This document shows, piece after piece, positions 22,511-35,185 of a stretch of 64,000 bases of DNA. Each line of letters opens with the position of its first letter. The first letter of the stretch is position 1. The position numbers were made by a program, and so were the translations under genes. Source of the stretch: Saccopteryx bilineata. Taxonomy: Eukaryota > Chordata > Mammalia > Chiroptera > Emballonuridae. The notes under the pieces were generated by a model. It worked only from the letters and a program-made list of their open reading frames with translations, was not told the DNA's origin and did no database searches. The DNA lies in contig NC_089491.1 of assembly GCF_036850765.1 (NCBI RefSeq), positions 130,998,266-131,062,265 of the forward strand. The letters run 5' to 3'.

Positions 22511-22664
22511 TGATGGCAAGCTATCATGACATAGGTAGCTTTTATAATAATTTTTGAGGTTGTGTAAGTTTCCTTTGAGGTAAAAATTCTCCTTAATAAT
22601 GTTAAAGAATGTTCAATATTAGTGTAACCATGACATTGCAGAATTTTAGGGATGGACAATAAAC

Positions 22665-22800
22665 TAGCTTTTTAGTTCGATTACTTCATTTTATGTTTGA
22701 GAAAATTGAGACCCAAAGATACGAGAATTGCCCAAAATCACAAGGCTAATTATAATCAGAGTTGGGACTAGAACCTGACCTCTTAATTAATGTTTCCTCT
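22665..22800 (-). mobile_element. MIR fragment, reverse orientation
   Basis: TTTGAGAAAATTGAGACCCA, AATTGCCCAAAATCACAAGG, GAGTTGGGACTAGAACCTG are antisense MIR. Confidence 0.65.
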
Positions 22801-23769
22801 AACATTTTTAAAGTTGTGAGTGAATGATTATACCACTTGAGCAATAAATTATAAAATATGAGTATCTTTGAACAGAGTTTAGAATTCCAGTCAAATAACA
22901 CCTATAATGAAGTTGGACATATGTTCAATGATAGCCATAACTATTATTGTGCACCATGATTACAAGGCAGAAATGGTAAGTACCACATATTAAAGGGTCA
23001 TAGTAATTATTTGCTACAGTCAAGCCACGAAAGGGAAAAAATAAAACGAAGAAGAGCAGAAAACTGCCCTGAGGGCCTCTTTGAAGAGTCTTAAATCTGT
23101 TACTCAAGGGCCTTGAAAGCTGTTTTTCTGGGAAAAGGTAGGAGGCTGAGAAGTGGTTTTGGAAGGAGGGACAGAACTTTTCTTGAACTCCTCTTCCCTT
23201 GGGAGGAGGGACAGTGGCTCACCTCCTTTCCTACTGATGGAAGAACCAGCCAGCATTTTCCTTCTCTTTCTCCATCAGCTTCTGGCTTGGATCTGTAAGT
23301 TTTAGCTACCAGAATCCAATCCTTGGTAAAAATAATGCCAAATTCAACACCCAGAGCAGTGTAATGGAACCACTGCTTTTAGCAAAACTATCACCTGCTT
23401 CCTGTTATCACTGTGTTCTGATTTCTAACAATGCATCATTGCACTGATGCATTGAGTGTCTCAAAGAACACCTGGGTCAAGGAACAGCTCCACCTTAGCC
23501 AAGAGAGAAGACTTGGCTGCATAGTTACCCCTGCAGTTCTTGGAGAAAACCCTAGCTTTTCCAAACTTTTTTTCTCTTCCTCCCAACAGAAGTGAATGAG
23601 AACTAGTAGGAGTCTCAAAGATAAGCCTGAGGGAAAGGTTCTAGGCTCAAAGATAGTTTCTCCACAGTGCTCGCTTGGTTTCTATCAGACATCTGTCTGG
23701 AGGGTGCCCTGAAGTAGGATAATCTTTCATTTACACCTGGAATAGCTGAGTTTAATCAGATTGCTTTTC
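22800..23769. other. unassigned sequence
   Basis: No gene or repeat recognised. A short self-complementary patch AATGCATCATTGCACTGATGCATT sits near 23430-23453. Confidence 0.4.
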
Positions 23770-23783
23770 TAATACTTAAACTG

Positions 23784-23950
23784 GCCTGACCTGTGGTGGT
23801 TCAGTGGATAAAGTGTTGCCCTGGAATGCTGAGGTCCCTGGTTCAAAACCGTGGGCTTGCCTGGTCAAGGCATATACGGGAGTTGATGCTTCCTGTTCCT
23901 CCCCCCTTCTCTCTCTCTCGCTTCACTAAAATAAAAAGATAAAAAAATAA
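23784..23950 (+). mobile_element. SINE-B copy
   Basis: Short CT tract, otherwise complete. Perfect 14-bp TSD TAATACTTAAACTG at 23770-23783 and 23951-23964. Confidence 0.93.
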
Positions 23951-24142
23951 TAATACTTAAACTGAGGGAAAGGGACTTCCGAGGAAGGTGGGGAAGTGGG
24001 GGAGGAGATATTTGAGTGGGGGGAGTTTTAGGAGAGAAGAAACCTTTATTGGGTGCCCAAAATGGTGGTCTGCCAGTGGGCATGAAGAGAACACGTGTCC
24101 AGAGAAAGTAAAGTGCAAATGCACAGAAAAGGAGGTGAGATT

Positions 24143-24330
24143 TTTTTAAAAGATTTTATTCATTCATTTTTAGAGAGAGGAGAGAGAGACAAAAGGAGGA
24201 GGAGGAAGAGGAAGCATTAACCTGTAGTTGCTTTTCATATGTGCCTTCACTAAGCAAGCCCCGGGCTCCAAACCAGTGACCTCAGGATTTTAGGTCGATG
24301 TTCTATCCACTGTGCTGCCACAGGTCAGGC
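24143..24330 (-). mobile_element. SINE-B copy
   Basis: Minus-strand copy with perfect 13-bp TSD AGGAGGTGAGATT at 24130-24142 and 24331-24343. Confidence 0.93.
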
Positions 24331-24343
24331 AGGAGGTGAGATT

Positions 24344-25065
24344 CTAAAGACAAATGTCATTTGCACTACAAAAGCTTTTTAGAACCTCTCTTTCCCTTAT
24401 ATTTCTTCCTACTCTCTATTAAAAAAAAAAGCAGTTTGTATTTATTTCTTTTCAAGTCCCTGATGTACACCATTTTTGGAGGGGTGAGATAGTACATTGC
24501 TCACTCAGGGATGATTTGCACAAAGATCTTTGCAGAGACAGGCCCAGGATGACCTCTGGGCACTGGGTGAGTATATTTCTTCAGAAGTATGAGGATATGC
24601 TCTGCCTGTATCTGGGTGCAGTTTAGCTGATCCTGTCACTTAGAGACAATTCCCTAGCACCTTGCTACTTGGGCCTAATTGGCACTCATGCTCATTCTTT
24701 ATTCAGGCCACCCAGTCAGGGTGTGTGTATAAGTAGGAGGGCTGAAGTTGGCACTCAGTATAGCTCTGCACCCTGGGCCCCCTCTGAGCTACATTACTTG
24801 GGCCCGGTGACAAGTGTAGCTTTTCTGCAGCAACTGTTCCAGTCCTGGCCACCTTGCTGTTGTTTTGTCACGCAGGCTGCCATTTTTAATGTTCTTGCTC
24901 TCTTCCCCTTTTTCCTGCCACAGCAGCAATGCTGTCAGCTCTAATGTGTGGGCTCAGCATTGCCGCTCTAGCTCAGCTGACCTTGGAGTTAGAAGAGAGA
25001 TTTGCTCCTGAATAGTGATGGCTCTTCCTATCAAACTTGTCTAACCTTAGGTGCAGGATGGAGAA
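24344..25065. other. unassigned sequence, locally GC-richer
   Basis: A 91-codon frame at 24669-24944 (plus) has no domain, and its composition is not clearly coding. The stretch 24660-25020 is GC-richer than its surroundings. Confidence 0.4.
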
Positions 25066-25069
25066 GGTT

Positions 25070-25290
25070 TTGGAGCTGAGAAGATCTGGGTTTGAATCTT
25101 AGCTCTTCCACCCAGTAACCTAGTGACCTTGGGCAAAATATTTATGCTTTAGAACTTTGTTACTTTATTCACTAGTTGGAGAGAACAATACCTTCTTCAC
25201 AGCATTGTTGTGATACATGGAGGATTTTTATGAAAGATAACCGGCACACAGGAGGCACTTAAGTAATGGTGACTGGGATCATTATTTCTT
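25070..25290 (+). mobile_element. MIR SINE
   Basis: GATCTGGGTTTGAATCTTAGC, CTAGTGACCTTGGGCAAAAT, GCATTGTTGTGATACATGGA, ACCGGCACACAGGAGGCACT. Confidence 0.82.
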
Positions 25291-25850
25291 TTGACCAATA
25301 TGAGAGTGCTGAGAATTCCTGAGGTGGGCATGGAAACTGGGACACTCCTTCTGACCTTGTTACAGTTGACTGGTGATTTACAGATGGTTTCAGGGTAATC
25401 TCTGTTCCCAGAGAATGTAGTTAATTTAAAGATGTTATTTCTAGACATTCCAGACAAAGGAATTTTACAGAAAAAAAATGTTCAAATTTAACAAATTATA
25501 ATAGTAAATCAGTGGGCTATTGAATTTTATCTTAATGAATCCAGCTGCACACAAAAGTAGCTGGTCTTTTCAGTGCTGTGCTGGTGGCTATAGGGACCAA
25601 AGGCAGTGTAACTGTCTCAGGTATATTCAGTTCCTTTTCTGAGGCAAGGCAGCAAAGGAATTCCTAGAGCAACAAGGAGGATCTCTCACTGTGGCTTGCA
25701 TTCCAGGGTAACATCACACTGTACCGACAGCAGTGTTGGTAGCCAAACCAATACCAATGCCCATACTAATAGCAGTGCTCTGTTAATTCTAATATCAACA
25801 CTAGTTCCCATATCATTAAATGCCAACACTAGTACTGCTACCATTTCTGA
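25291..25850. other. unassigned sequence
   Basis: Contains loosely repeated phrases with ACCAATACCAATGCC and AATACTAGT near 25735-25855, a degenerate short-period array. Nothing else recognised. Confidence 0.4.
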
Positions 25851-25865
25851 TACAAACTACCATTT

Positions 25866-26252
25866 TTAAAAAATCTTATTTATTTATTTAAGTGTGAGTA
25901 GGAGAGATAGAAAGAAAGACCCCCACATGCACCCTGACCAAATCTACCCTGCTGCCCCAATATGGGGCCAATGCTCTGCCCATCTGGAGCCATGCTTGCA
26001 ACCAAACTATTTTTAGCATCTGAGGCAGAGGCTTCATGGAGCCATTCTCAGTGCCCAAGGCCAACATGATCGAACCAATTGAGCCATGGCTGCAGAAAGA
26101 GAAGAGAAAGAGAGAGAAAGAAGGCAGAGGAGAAGGGGTGAGAAGCAGATGATGACTTCTCCTGTTTGCTCTGACGAGGAATTGAACCCTGGACTTCCAA
26201 TACTTTCGATACGCTGGCCAACGCTGTATCGCTGAGCTAAAAGGCCAGAGAG
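25866..26252 (-). mobile_element. diverged SINE-A copy
   Basis: Complete but mutated element. TSD ACAAACTACCATTT (25852-25865) and ACAAACTATCATTT (26253-26266) differ by one base. The A-tail reads as TTTATTTATTTAAG on the plus strand. Confidence 0.9.
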
Positions 26253-26266
26253 ACAAACTATCATTT

Positions 26267-26366
26267 ATTGTGCATTAAGTATATGTCAGACACTATACCA
26301 AGAACTTTGTAGGTAATAACACATTTAATCCTCAAAATAATTTTTTATCATAAAAAATATAGTGCT
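26267..26366 (-). mobile_element. MIR fragment, reverse orientation
   Basis: TATGTCAGACACTATACCAAG and ACACATTTAATCCTCAAAATAA resemble the antisense MIR 3' half. Confidence 0.6.
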
Positions 26367-26716
26367 GCCTGATCCAGTGGTGGTGCAGTGAATAGAACAT
26401 TGGCCTGGGACACAGAAGACCCAGGTTCAAAACCCTGAGGTTGCCGGCTTGAACACGGGCTCACCAGCTTGAGCATGGGATGATAGACATGATCCTATGC
26501 TCTCTGGCTTGAAGCCCAAGGTCACTGACTTGAGCAAGGGGTCACTGGCTCAGCTGTAGCTGCCTGGTCAAGGCACAGATGAGAAAACAATGAACAACTA
26601 AATTGCCGCAACAAAGAATTGATGCTTCTCATCTCTCTTCCTTGCTGTCTCTCTGTTGCTATCTGTTCCTCTCTCTGTCTCTCTCACTAAAAAATATATA
26701 TATATATGTGTGTGTG

Positions 26717-26771
<55 letters not shown>
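26367..26771 (+). mobile_element. SINE-C copy ending in a TA/TG microsatellite
   Basis: Head CCTGATCCAGTGGTGGTGCAG, B-box-like GGTTCAAAACC, module array with CTTGAGC units, GAATTGATGCTTCTCATCTC and CT-rich stretch. The A-tail has become (TA)n(TG)n(TA)n. No clean TSD found. Confidence 0.85.
26692..26771. repeat. (TA)n(TG)n microsatellite in SINE tail
   Basis: Alternating TATATA and TGTGTG blocks, symmetrical in layout (TA-TG-TA-TG-TA). Confidence 0.93.
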
Positions 26772-26774
26772 TTG

Positions 26775-26995
26775 GTGTTTAGATATACCAGACACTGCTT
26801 TAGGTGTCCTAAAGTTATTTATTTACTCAATTCTCACTATAAGTCTAAGAAACAAGTGAAATTATCATTCTTATGGATGAGAAAATTGTGGATCAGAGAG
26901 GCTAAGTAACTTTCCCAAGCTCACACAATAAAATATGTGGCAGAGCCAAGATTTAGAATAGGTTTCTCTGACTCTAGATCTAGAATTGTGTGGTG
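26775..26995 (-). mobile_element. MIR SINE, reverse orientation
   Basis: ACCAGACACTGCTTTAGGTG, GATGAGAAAATTGTGGATCA, GAGAGGCTAAGTAACTTTCC, and GGCAGAGCCAAGATTTAGAA. Together with the piece at 26267 this gives two MIR 3' ends side by side. Confidence 0.8.
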
Positions 26996-27354
26996 CAATT
27001 GTGTGTTTAGAGTTGTCAGGACACATTTATAAATTTTCTATGTAATTTCTGCATCTATTAATGAAATTTGTGGTAATAAATAAGCTCAGCAGAATGTATC
27101 TTTTTGTTAAAAGTTAATTTTACCCTCAAATTATGGTCCACTTGAAACTATTTTTTAAATCAGAAATATTCTCTTGATTTTTCTTAATTTCACCAAACTG
27201 ATTTGAATATAGGCTTCAAAACTTATTCCACAGCTGGGTTACAGTCTGTTTCTATGGAGAACACTGAGGCTGTCTTTTATATTTTTTATTTATTTATTTC
27301 AGATTCTTTTTTTTAATATTGAGTATGTATAAGATAGATAAAGTGAAGGCTGTA

Positions 27355-27515
27355 TCTTTTCTTAATTAAATTTATTGGGGTGACTTTGGTTAATAAATTT
27401 ATAGAAGTTGCAGGTGTACAATTCTATAATGCATCATCTGTATATTGACCACCCCAAGTCAAGCCTCCTTCCACCATCGTTTACCCAACCTTTACTAAGG
27501 CTGGTTTTTAATATC
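27355..27515 (-). mobile_element. L1 LINE 3'-UTR end, reverse orientation
   Basis: TTAAATTTATTGGGGTGACT, GGTTAATAAATTTATAGAAG, GCAGGTGTACAATTCTATAA and CCACCCCAAGTCAAGCCTCC are the antisense end of a mid-age mammalian L1. Confidence 0.8.
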
Positions 27516-27521
27516 TCTTAT

Positions 27522-27696
27522 GTTTTTTTTTTTTTTTTAAGAGAGGCAGGAGGTGGAGAGAGAGAGAGAGAGGCGGGGGGAGGAGCAGGAAGCATCAACT
27601 CCCATATGTGCCTTGACTGGGCAAGTCCAGGGTTTTGAACCGGCGACCTGAGCGTCCCAGGTTGACACTTTATCTACAATGCCACCACAGGTCAGG
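27522..27696 (-). mobile_element. SINE-B copy
   Basis: Minus-strand copy with long A-tail (T run 27524-27538), GAGAGAG tract, and head ending with the reverse complement of CCTGACCTGTGGTGGCATTG. A TSD is not clean. Confidence 0.88.
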
Positions 27697-27699
27697 TTC

Positions 27700-29170
27700 T
27701 TACTGTGTTTATAACACTTCCAAATATGTTCTTTGTGATGAGCATTTTATCATATTTTACTTGTGTATGTCTCTTTAATAGTAGACAAAGACACCAGAAC
27801 TATTTCCTTAAATTGTTTTGTCAGGCGCCACTTTGTTGGAGAATTTTCTTTTACTAAATTGAATTTTGGAGAGAGCTTAAAGCTTAATGTTTATGGGGAG
27901 TTTCCAAAGGCATTTGATTTTTATTATTATATTTTTTAGTTTCATATTTGATTTTAGTGTTCAGAAGAATGTCCCAAATAAGGCCTTTATGACTGAGGTA
28001 TTTCATCTGCAGATCTGCCAAAACATAATCTGTCCAGAGTAGATGCATAGCCACTCTCCTGGGTCTCAATCCTCCACTAAAGAGATCTTCGAGGGGCTCG
28101 CTGGTAGATCATTTTTCATTTAATCCATACATTGGCCTATAACTGCAATCTGATGTCATTTGTCATTTACAGTGGAATTAACATTTTACAATCTAGGTCT
28201 TTTGGGATGACAGTGACTGGAATTAGAGTTGCCTGCATTACAGCTTTCATAAGGTTCTTGAACTGTGAAAGGTGCTAAAATCCAAGGCCAACCCTTACAG
28301 GCATTAATCACATCACAGACCATTCTGAATCAGGATGCAGAAATTGCAGGGATTCCTTCATGACTTAAAGTAAGGCCCGTAACCTGGGATTCATAGACCC
28401 CTTTTGTGTCTTTGTTTAGCAAATGGGAACCATGAACCTGATGAAAATAATCCACATATTTATTTTTACTAATCTCTAGCTGAAATTTAACATTTTTATC
28501 CCCTATAAATGTAGGCCACAAACCACAATCACATTATCTATTGATAATACCATGATTCTGACTCTAATAGAAATTATATATAGATATTTTCCTTTTATAT
28601 TACAGTTATTACTGATGCCACAAAAAATCTTTTTTCCTCATCTCTACTTTAACATCATGGTAATTATTAGAAATACTGCAATATCTTGAAATTTAATGCT
28701 TGAATAAAGAAGCACATATATCACAATATCAAATTCAAAATATCTATTGATAACTGTATTTCAATTTAATTGGCTTGCAATTCTCTTAGGGGTACATGGA
28801 ACAAAATAAATTAAGAACCCCTAGAGAGCTGGTGTAAAGGTGCGTGAAACGAAGGCATTATGGTCAAATGTAGCTTCCAAGCCAAACTCTCTGTGTGATG
28901 TCCAGAGAATCTTAGGAAAGAGGAAGAGTCGTACTGCCTTTCCAGCTTTCAGCAAGGAAGTCTGATCCTCAACCTAACAGATCTGAGAGCCGGTGTAAGG
29001 GGTCAATGGCCAAGGGTGCTTTTATCCATAGCATTTAGGCACGAACCCAGGTGCACTGTGGTGTTTCTATGCACTGTGCTAATTACCCACACACAAGTTT
29101 ACCTATGTTGGTAAGTACTCCTGTACCCAGCTTAAGGGGGATGCATAATATGTAAAACATACTGACTCAA
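27700..29170. other. unassigned AT-rich sequence
   Basis: No gene. Short frames at 27884-28069 and 28330-28521 (minus) have no recognisable features. Confidence 0.4.
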
Positions 29171-29187
29171 CTCAAGTCCTTATTCTT

Positions 29188-29384
29188 TTTTTTAAAAATT
29201 TATTTAAGACTTTATTTATTCATTTTAGAGAGGAGAGAAGGAGGAGAGAGAGAGAGAGAGAAGAGGGGAGGAGCAGGAAGCATCAACTCCCATATGTGCC
29301 TGGACCAGGTAATCCCAGGGTTTTGAACCAGTGACCTCAGCATTCCAGGTCGACGCTTTATCCACTGTGCCACCACAGGCCAGG
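29188..29384 (-). mobile_element. SINE-B copy
   Basis: Perfect 15-bp TSD CAAGTCCTTATTCTT at 29173-29187 and 29385-29399. A doubled A-tail (TTTAAAAATTTATTTAAG on plus) precedes the GA-rich tract. Confidence 0.93.
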
Positions 29385-29593
29385 CAAGTCCTTATTCTTA
29401 AAGATGAATACAAGAAATCTAGTTTTTACTCTTGAAAACTTAACATCGATCTAATAGTATATCCAGAGGTTGACTCTGTAACTTGGGACAGCTATTATCT
29501 TGAGTTAATCACCCCTTTCTCTTATTACTTGTTGGAGAAAGCATTTATTTAAAAGAACATAACCTTAAAATAGAAATAATTTAGGAAAATTAT

Positions 29594-29830
29594 GTGTATT
29601 AGCTAAGATTAAGATCTTCTGCATATAATTGGAAACCCAAATCATAGTAGCTTAAGCAGACAGATATTAATTTATTTTTTGTAAAGAAAAAAGAAGCCCA
29701 GGGGGAAGAAGTCCAGGAGGAGCACCTCTCCGTAAAGTCAATGACCCAGGATCTCTCTAACTTCTTGCTACTCCATTCTTAGAAAGTGATTTCTAGTCTT
29801 ATGATTCAACATGGCAGATTGAGTCCTTGC
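29594..29830. repeat. old interspersed repeat, family uncertain
   Basis: ATAATTGGAAACCCAAATCA, TAGTAGCTTAAGCAGACAGA and CCCAGGGGGAAGAAGTCCAG are phrases I associate with an ancient mammalian interspersed repeat, but I cannot name it safely. Confidence 0.4.
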
Positions 29831-31142
29831 CATCACATCTGGATTTAAGTGGTAGGAAAGATTTGAGAAGAAAGTTGCTCAATTTGGGACACCTTGAATT
29901 TGAGGTGCCTGAAGACATCCAAGGGAAAGTACCAGGGAAATGATTGGAAAGGCTGGCTCAGAGCTCAGAGGAATTGTCTCTTGGGAGGTACAGGACCAAG
30001 AGTTGACTGTATATAAAATAATGATCATGAAAAGCAGGGGTAGACATAAGATGACCCAGATAGAGTGAATACCATTAAAAGAGGGCCCAGGAGAGAACCT
30101 TGGACACATTTACAAAATTAAGGTTGTTTTTTTTTTTCTAAACAGAAGGATAAAAAAGGTCTCCTAGTTGAGATAGCTTTCTTTTTGGCAATCTTTTCCT
30201 TAATTAAGCCATTCACACTTCTGCTCATATTTTGCTGAACAGAAGTTAGTCACACAGCCCCACCTAGGTTTAAGGAAGAATGGGAAATGTAATTTCATAA
30301 TTAAGTGTGTTTTTGCCTTCAATCAAACTGAGGTTCTATTTCTAAAGGAGAAAAGGAAATAGCTATTTGTTAGCAGCTATGGTCCCTGTGACAGTGTATA
30401 CACAGGGATTGAAATATGCATAAACACGCATCTTAGAGAAGTACTCAAGAATGAGTAGTGTGGACTGGCAGACATGCGCTGGGTCTTAATCCTGCTTCTA
30501 CCTTTTATCTAGAACACCTTAAGCGAGTTAAGTTCTTTGAAGGGTTAGTTTTTTCACTTTTAATGTCCATGTAACCATTCTTTGTCTTTCTGCTCTCCAA
30601 TTATTGTGAACTTTAACTGAGGCATTGCATGTGAAAACACTTCTACAACTATAAAAACATTGCATAAATTCAAGGTATGTTGTGACTTCAGGATGCCTGA
30701 GAACTATAACCAGAGAAGAGTAGGCTCAGCAGATCTCCCAGGAAACTAATCACACCTAAAAACCAAGAAATAATCCCACCTTTATATTGACTTGTCAACT
30801 TCTGATAATGCATTTTCTAAGTAGATGGAAATTAAACTAATGTGTCATCAGACTATTAAGCGATTCCAGCTACATGTACTATAATTGTGATATGGATAAA
30901 GAAAGTAATTTTCAATGATAGTATCATATCTGATGAACAATGTCTTAAATGGAAGTCTTGGTCACTGTTGAGAGGACAGAATCAACTCTAGCTAGCAGAA
31001 GTAAAATCGAATATATTGCAAGATTTAAAATGGCTTACAGGACCATTGAGGATAGGTAGTTGAAGAAACAGCCCCTAGGCTGAGCTTCCATGGACAACTC
31101 TCAAAGCCCCCACAGAACCGTGCTGCTGCTCCTGCCATGATC
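29831..31142. other. unassigned sequence
   Basis: A weak MIR-like stretch may lie at 30455-30660. No gene found. Confidence 0.4.
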
Positions 31143-31157
31143 AAGAATCCATCTGTT

Positions 31158-31479
31158 GCCTGACCAGACGGTGACGCAGTGGATAGAGCATCGGACTGGG
31201 ATGCTGAGGACCCAGGTTCGAGACCCTGAGGTCCCCAGCTTGAGCATAAGCTCATTTGGTTTAAGCAAGGCTCACCAGTTTGAGCCCAAGGTTGTTGGCT
31301 TGCGCAAGGGGTTACTCAGTCTGCTGGAGCCCCCAGTCAAGGCATATGTGAGAAAGCAATCAATGAACAACTAAGGTCCTGCAACGAAGAATTGATGCTT
31401 CTCATCTATCTCCCTTCCTGTCTGTCCCTATCTGTCCCTCTCTCTGACTCTCTGTCACTGTCACACAAAAAAAAAAAAA
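31158..31479 (+). mobile_element. SINE-C copy, full length
   Basis: Well-kept head CCTGACCAGACGGTGACGCA with B box GGTTCGAGACC, three or four CTTGAGC-type modules, GAATTGATGCTTCTCATC, CT-rich part and A15 tail. Perfect 15-bp TSD AAGAATCCATCTGTT at 31143-31157 and 31480-31494. A useful reference copy for the family. Confidence 0.95.
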
Positions 31480-31494
31480 AAGAATCCATCTGTT

Positions 31495-32826
31495 AAATCA
31501 AGAGTCTTGTCTGAGGTCTTGACTCTGGAGTCTCACTGTTGCAGCCTCAATCAGAGCCAGCTTGATCCACACCAGAATGGTACCTTATGCTCTTTCTTGT
31601 CTCCTTAACTTCCTTTCAAAACCAGTTCTCACATGATTGCATCTGATTGGTGAATCCTCTGTCAACCCAGAACCCTAGCTTCAAAAGAGTCTAAGAAATA
31701 TAGTTTTGCTCTTACAATTTCTGCTAGAAGTGTGTCAGAATATATGTTATATGTGTCAACTACTCATCCACAGTATCTGTCAGAATGAATTTTATGTGTT
31801 CCTATGAAATCAGAATTATTATTTGAAGCCCCCAAACACTGGCTACATGCCTTAGAAATGAAATTATTTCAATGCAACACAATTTGTTTAGGGCAGAAGA
31901 AATTCACTTAACTCAAACACAGATTGAATAAAGAGGTAGAAAACATTCATCTACCTAGGTCTGTAGCATGTTATTCTTAAATTAAAACATTTGTTCTAGC
32001 ATTAAACTCAAGTTAGGCATGTGGATATTTTATTAAGAATATTATTTGCTCATAAATATAAATTTCTTGTTACTTTCATTGATTGGGATCAGAATAACTT
32101 ACTCATTTTAATGTATTTACACATCTTGATGAAACCACAATAATTAAAGTTCATCACGTGCATGGAGATGATCTAATGAAGTTTTATTGACTAGGAGAGT
32201 TTGCAATAATTATTTTTCTGCTTGAACAGTTTAGATAATAAAACACAGGCATTCAAAACTAAGAATGTACTAGAGTCATATAAAAATGGGACGAGGAAGG
32301 AGAGAGAGGGGGTGGGGGGAGGAGAGGGGCACAAAGAAAACCAGATAGAAGGTGATGGAAGACAATTTGACTTTGGGTGAGGGGTATGCAACATAATCAA
32401 ATGTCAAAATAATCTGGAGATGTTTTCTCTGAACATATGTACCCTGATTTATCAATGTCACTGCATTAAAATTAATAAAAATAAGATAGAAAAATGACCA
32501 GAGTTCTTAATGATTCTAAAAATATTGTAGGAAAAACATATATTCATTAGAATGAGAAGATATCTTTGTTGTTGCAGGTCAGACCAGCTTCTGAGAAGGG
32601 CAGATTCTCAATTTAATAATGCAGAACTTTCTCTGCAATAAAACCATGACCTGTCACTGAATGGTGTATTAAAGAAGCAAACAGATAGTCAATGGATGGA
32701 GGAAGTGGACTGACATTTCTAAATACTGCTTAGGTGGGATTTATGGAGAAGGTAAGAGAGAAGAGAAGACTGGAGAGCAATGGGCAGTGAGAATATCCTT
32801 TCCAAAACCTGTTCTGTTTTTGTCTA
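31495..32826. other. unassigned sequence
   Basis: No repeat or gene recognised. A G-rich purine patch (GGAGAGAGAGGGGGTGGGGG-like) lies at about 32292-32335. Confidence 0.4.
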
Positions 32827-32827
32827 A

Positions 32828-33480
32828 GGGAATGGTACTCAAACTTTTGGTCTTAAGGTCATTTAAAATTCTTAAAAATTATTGAGGCTCCTAAAGAGCT
32901 TTTGTTTATGTAGTTTATATCTACTAATATTTACTGTGTTCAAAACTTAAATTGAGAAATTTAAAACTATTTTAAATAACGATAATAGACCTATTGCATG
33001 TTAACATAGAGGTTAGTTGCAATATGAACCCATATCAATGATCTTTTTGTACTCTCTGTTACATTAAAATCCATTAGTTTATTTTGTACTTTGAATGGAT
33101 ATTTTGCAAGTTTTCATTTTGTAACATAATTCATTGGTCATCTAGAAAATACAAGTTCACTGAATTATGCAAATATCTGAAAGGTGACATAAAATATTTT
33201 AAAAATTACATTTTTTAATGTCACCATTGTTATCATCAGAAAAATCTTTAAGCTTTGGGAAGTTGTCAAGCTTAATGTGGTAAATATAAATTTTCCATAA
33301 CTCTAATTTTCACTTTAACCTTAAATTCTGTCATTGCCGACAAATATTGTTAGGTGCTTTCCTTGAAGTGACAAACTCACTTTATTCATTTTTCAAGAAA
33401 ATGTCTGCCAAAGATTCAGGTCTAAAGCATCATAGTTTGTTTTTTTTTTTTTGTCAGTTGTTCTTTTAAATAAAAATGTA
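32828..33480 (+). mobile_element. old hAT-type DNA transposon remnant
   Basis: GGTACTCAAACTTTTGGTCT, AAAAATTATTGAGGCTCC, AAAGAGCTTTTGTTTATGTA, and ACTAATATTTACTGTGTTC match the start of an ancient mammalian hAT element as I remember it. It may extend to about 34105, where GAGGAACACTG could be a worn inverse of the left end. Confidence 0.5.
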
Positions 33481-34139
33481 GTCTGTGGAAAATAAAGTGG
33501 TTTGTTCATCCTTGCAACTCAAACATTTGTACAAGTGCTTATTCAAGAGATGCTCATTGGACTTTGGTCTGCAGCAGTGTTTTATGTGTGTTTTCCATTT
33601 CATCACACAAAATGTTCTCAAAGATTGAGATGTAAGAAACAAATGCTTTTTACTGCTTCACTGGGGCATTCTTTAGTGACAGAAGTACTAGTTTTCTTTC
33701 TTTTCTTTTCTTTTTTTTTTTGCTGTGAATGCATAGTGGTGAAGAAAATCATGACAATTAGTATAATTAGTGCCACTTCCTTGATTAGCGCTAAGGTGCC
33801 AGCAGTTTTGTCCAATGTCACTGCAAGTGAAAAAGAAAAAAAAATGCCTTGGTTTTGTCATGAAAATAAGTTTGATCACATGGATTTCCTGAAATACTTT
33901 TGTAGTGGTATTTGAATTGGTGGTTCCTAGGCAAGTCTCACATTGGGATCCATGGTGGTTGTCATGATCAGGGACATTGGGTTTTCAGTGAGAAAGCCAC
34001 CATTTTATGTTAGCCCCAAAGCATGAAATATTGAAAGAGACTTAGATTATTATTTGAGTATCATTAACATTAATTATGAATTGCTACCTGAGGAACACTG
34101 TTCCAAACAAAATGTATTACTTTGAAAAAGACCTTAATT
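33481..34139. other. unassigned; possible continuation of hAT remnant
   Basis: A 137-codon frame at 33502-33915 (plus) is Phe/Cys-rich around a T-run and shows no transposase motif, so I do not call it a gene. Confidence 0.35.
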
Positions 34140-35185
34140 TTGTTAGTGTTTCCAAAGTTCTCTTTTTAGCCCTCTTCCAATGATATACATTCTTTCTGGG
34201 CCGTCTAATCCACACCCTTGGCTTTCAGTTTGTGCACAGTTAACTCCTAGCCCTGTACTTTCCACCAGGCAGTTCGTCTGCGTGTGCATTTCTGACCATC
34301 TCCCTGGGACCTTCCCTTGGTAGTCTCCAAGTACCTCAAATTCAAAGTGTCCTGAAGTGAACATCTTTCTTCTTAAATCTACTGCCCCAAGTTTTCTCTT
34401 AGGTGCCCAAGCCAGAAACCTGGAAGTAAATCCTAGACTCTCCTTTTCCCAACTCTGTAACTAACTGATCCTTAGATCTTGTTGGTTCCATTTTGTCTTC
34501 TGAATCATCCTGCTAACCTGCAGCTCCATTGCAAGTCCCTGGATAAGTAACTGCTTCTGGTGTCCTAACTGATCTCTCTGCTTTAGCTTTGCTCTACTAC
34601 AATCCATCTCTTCTGACAGATAGTCTTCTTATTGATATTTCTTTTCACTGAAGCCAAAACTGACTATATAGCTCCTTTGCTTAAAAATCCTTCATGGGCA
34701 CCTTTAGGATCTAAGGAAAACTCTTCGGCACTGCATACAGGATTTTTAAAGTACTTTCTCGTCTTTTTTTAGCCTTATAATCTACTAAGCCCTCTGTGCT
34801 CCCGGTCATAACATTCTGCTTACAGTTATTTCAACTCTTTCCTACCTTGGTGATGTTGCTCATGCAATTCCCTCTGCACAGAAATCTTTCCCCTTTCATT
34901 TGACTAGCTGAATCACACTTATTCTTCTCTATTCAGGTTAAGTACTCAGTGGACATGTCTTGACTCTTTAATCTATATCTTCCAGTATATTCCCACAACT
35001 CCCTGAACATAATTGTAGCATAATGCTTGTTAGACTATATGGTTATCATTGATTTTCTTGCTTGTCTCCTCTGGGACACAATTTCTTAGTACATAATTTG
35101 TTATGCAATGTTCATTTCTTTCCCCAGTGCCTAGTATGATGCTGGGCACATGGACAAATTTCTAAAAATGAATTAATTGGGTAAA
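34140..35185 (+). mobile_element. L2 LINE, long 3' segment
   Basis: Follows the L2 order: GCCCAAGCCAGAAACCTGGA, CTGTAACTAACTGATCCTTA, AAAAATCCTTCATGGGCACC, CATGCAATTCCCTCTGCACA, CAGTGCCTAGTATGATGCTG. About 1 kb of heavily mutated reverse-transcriptase end and 3' UTR. Confidence 0.72.

Noticed and set aside
33502..33915. 137-codon plus-strand ORF
   Set aside because: No transposase motif or known domain, T-run codes for poly-Phe, and opposite-strand frames are equally long.
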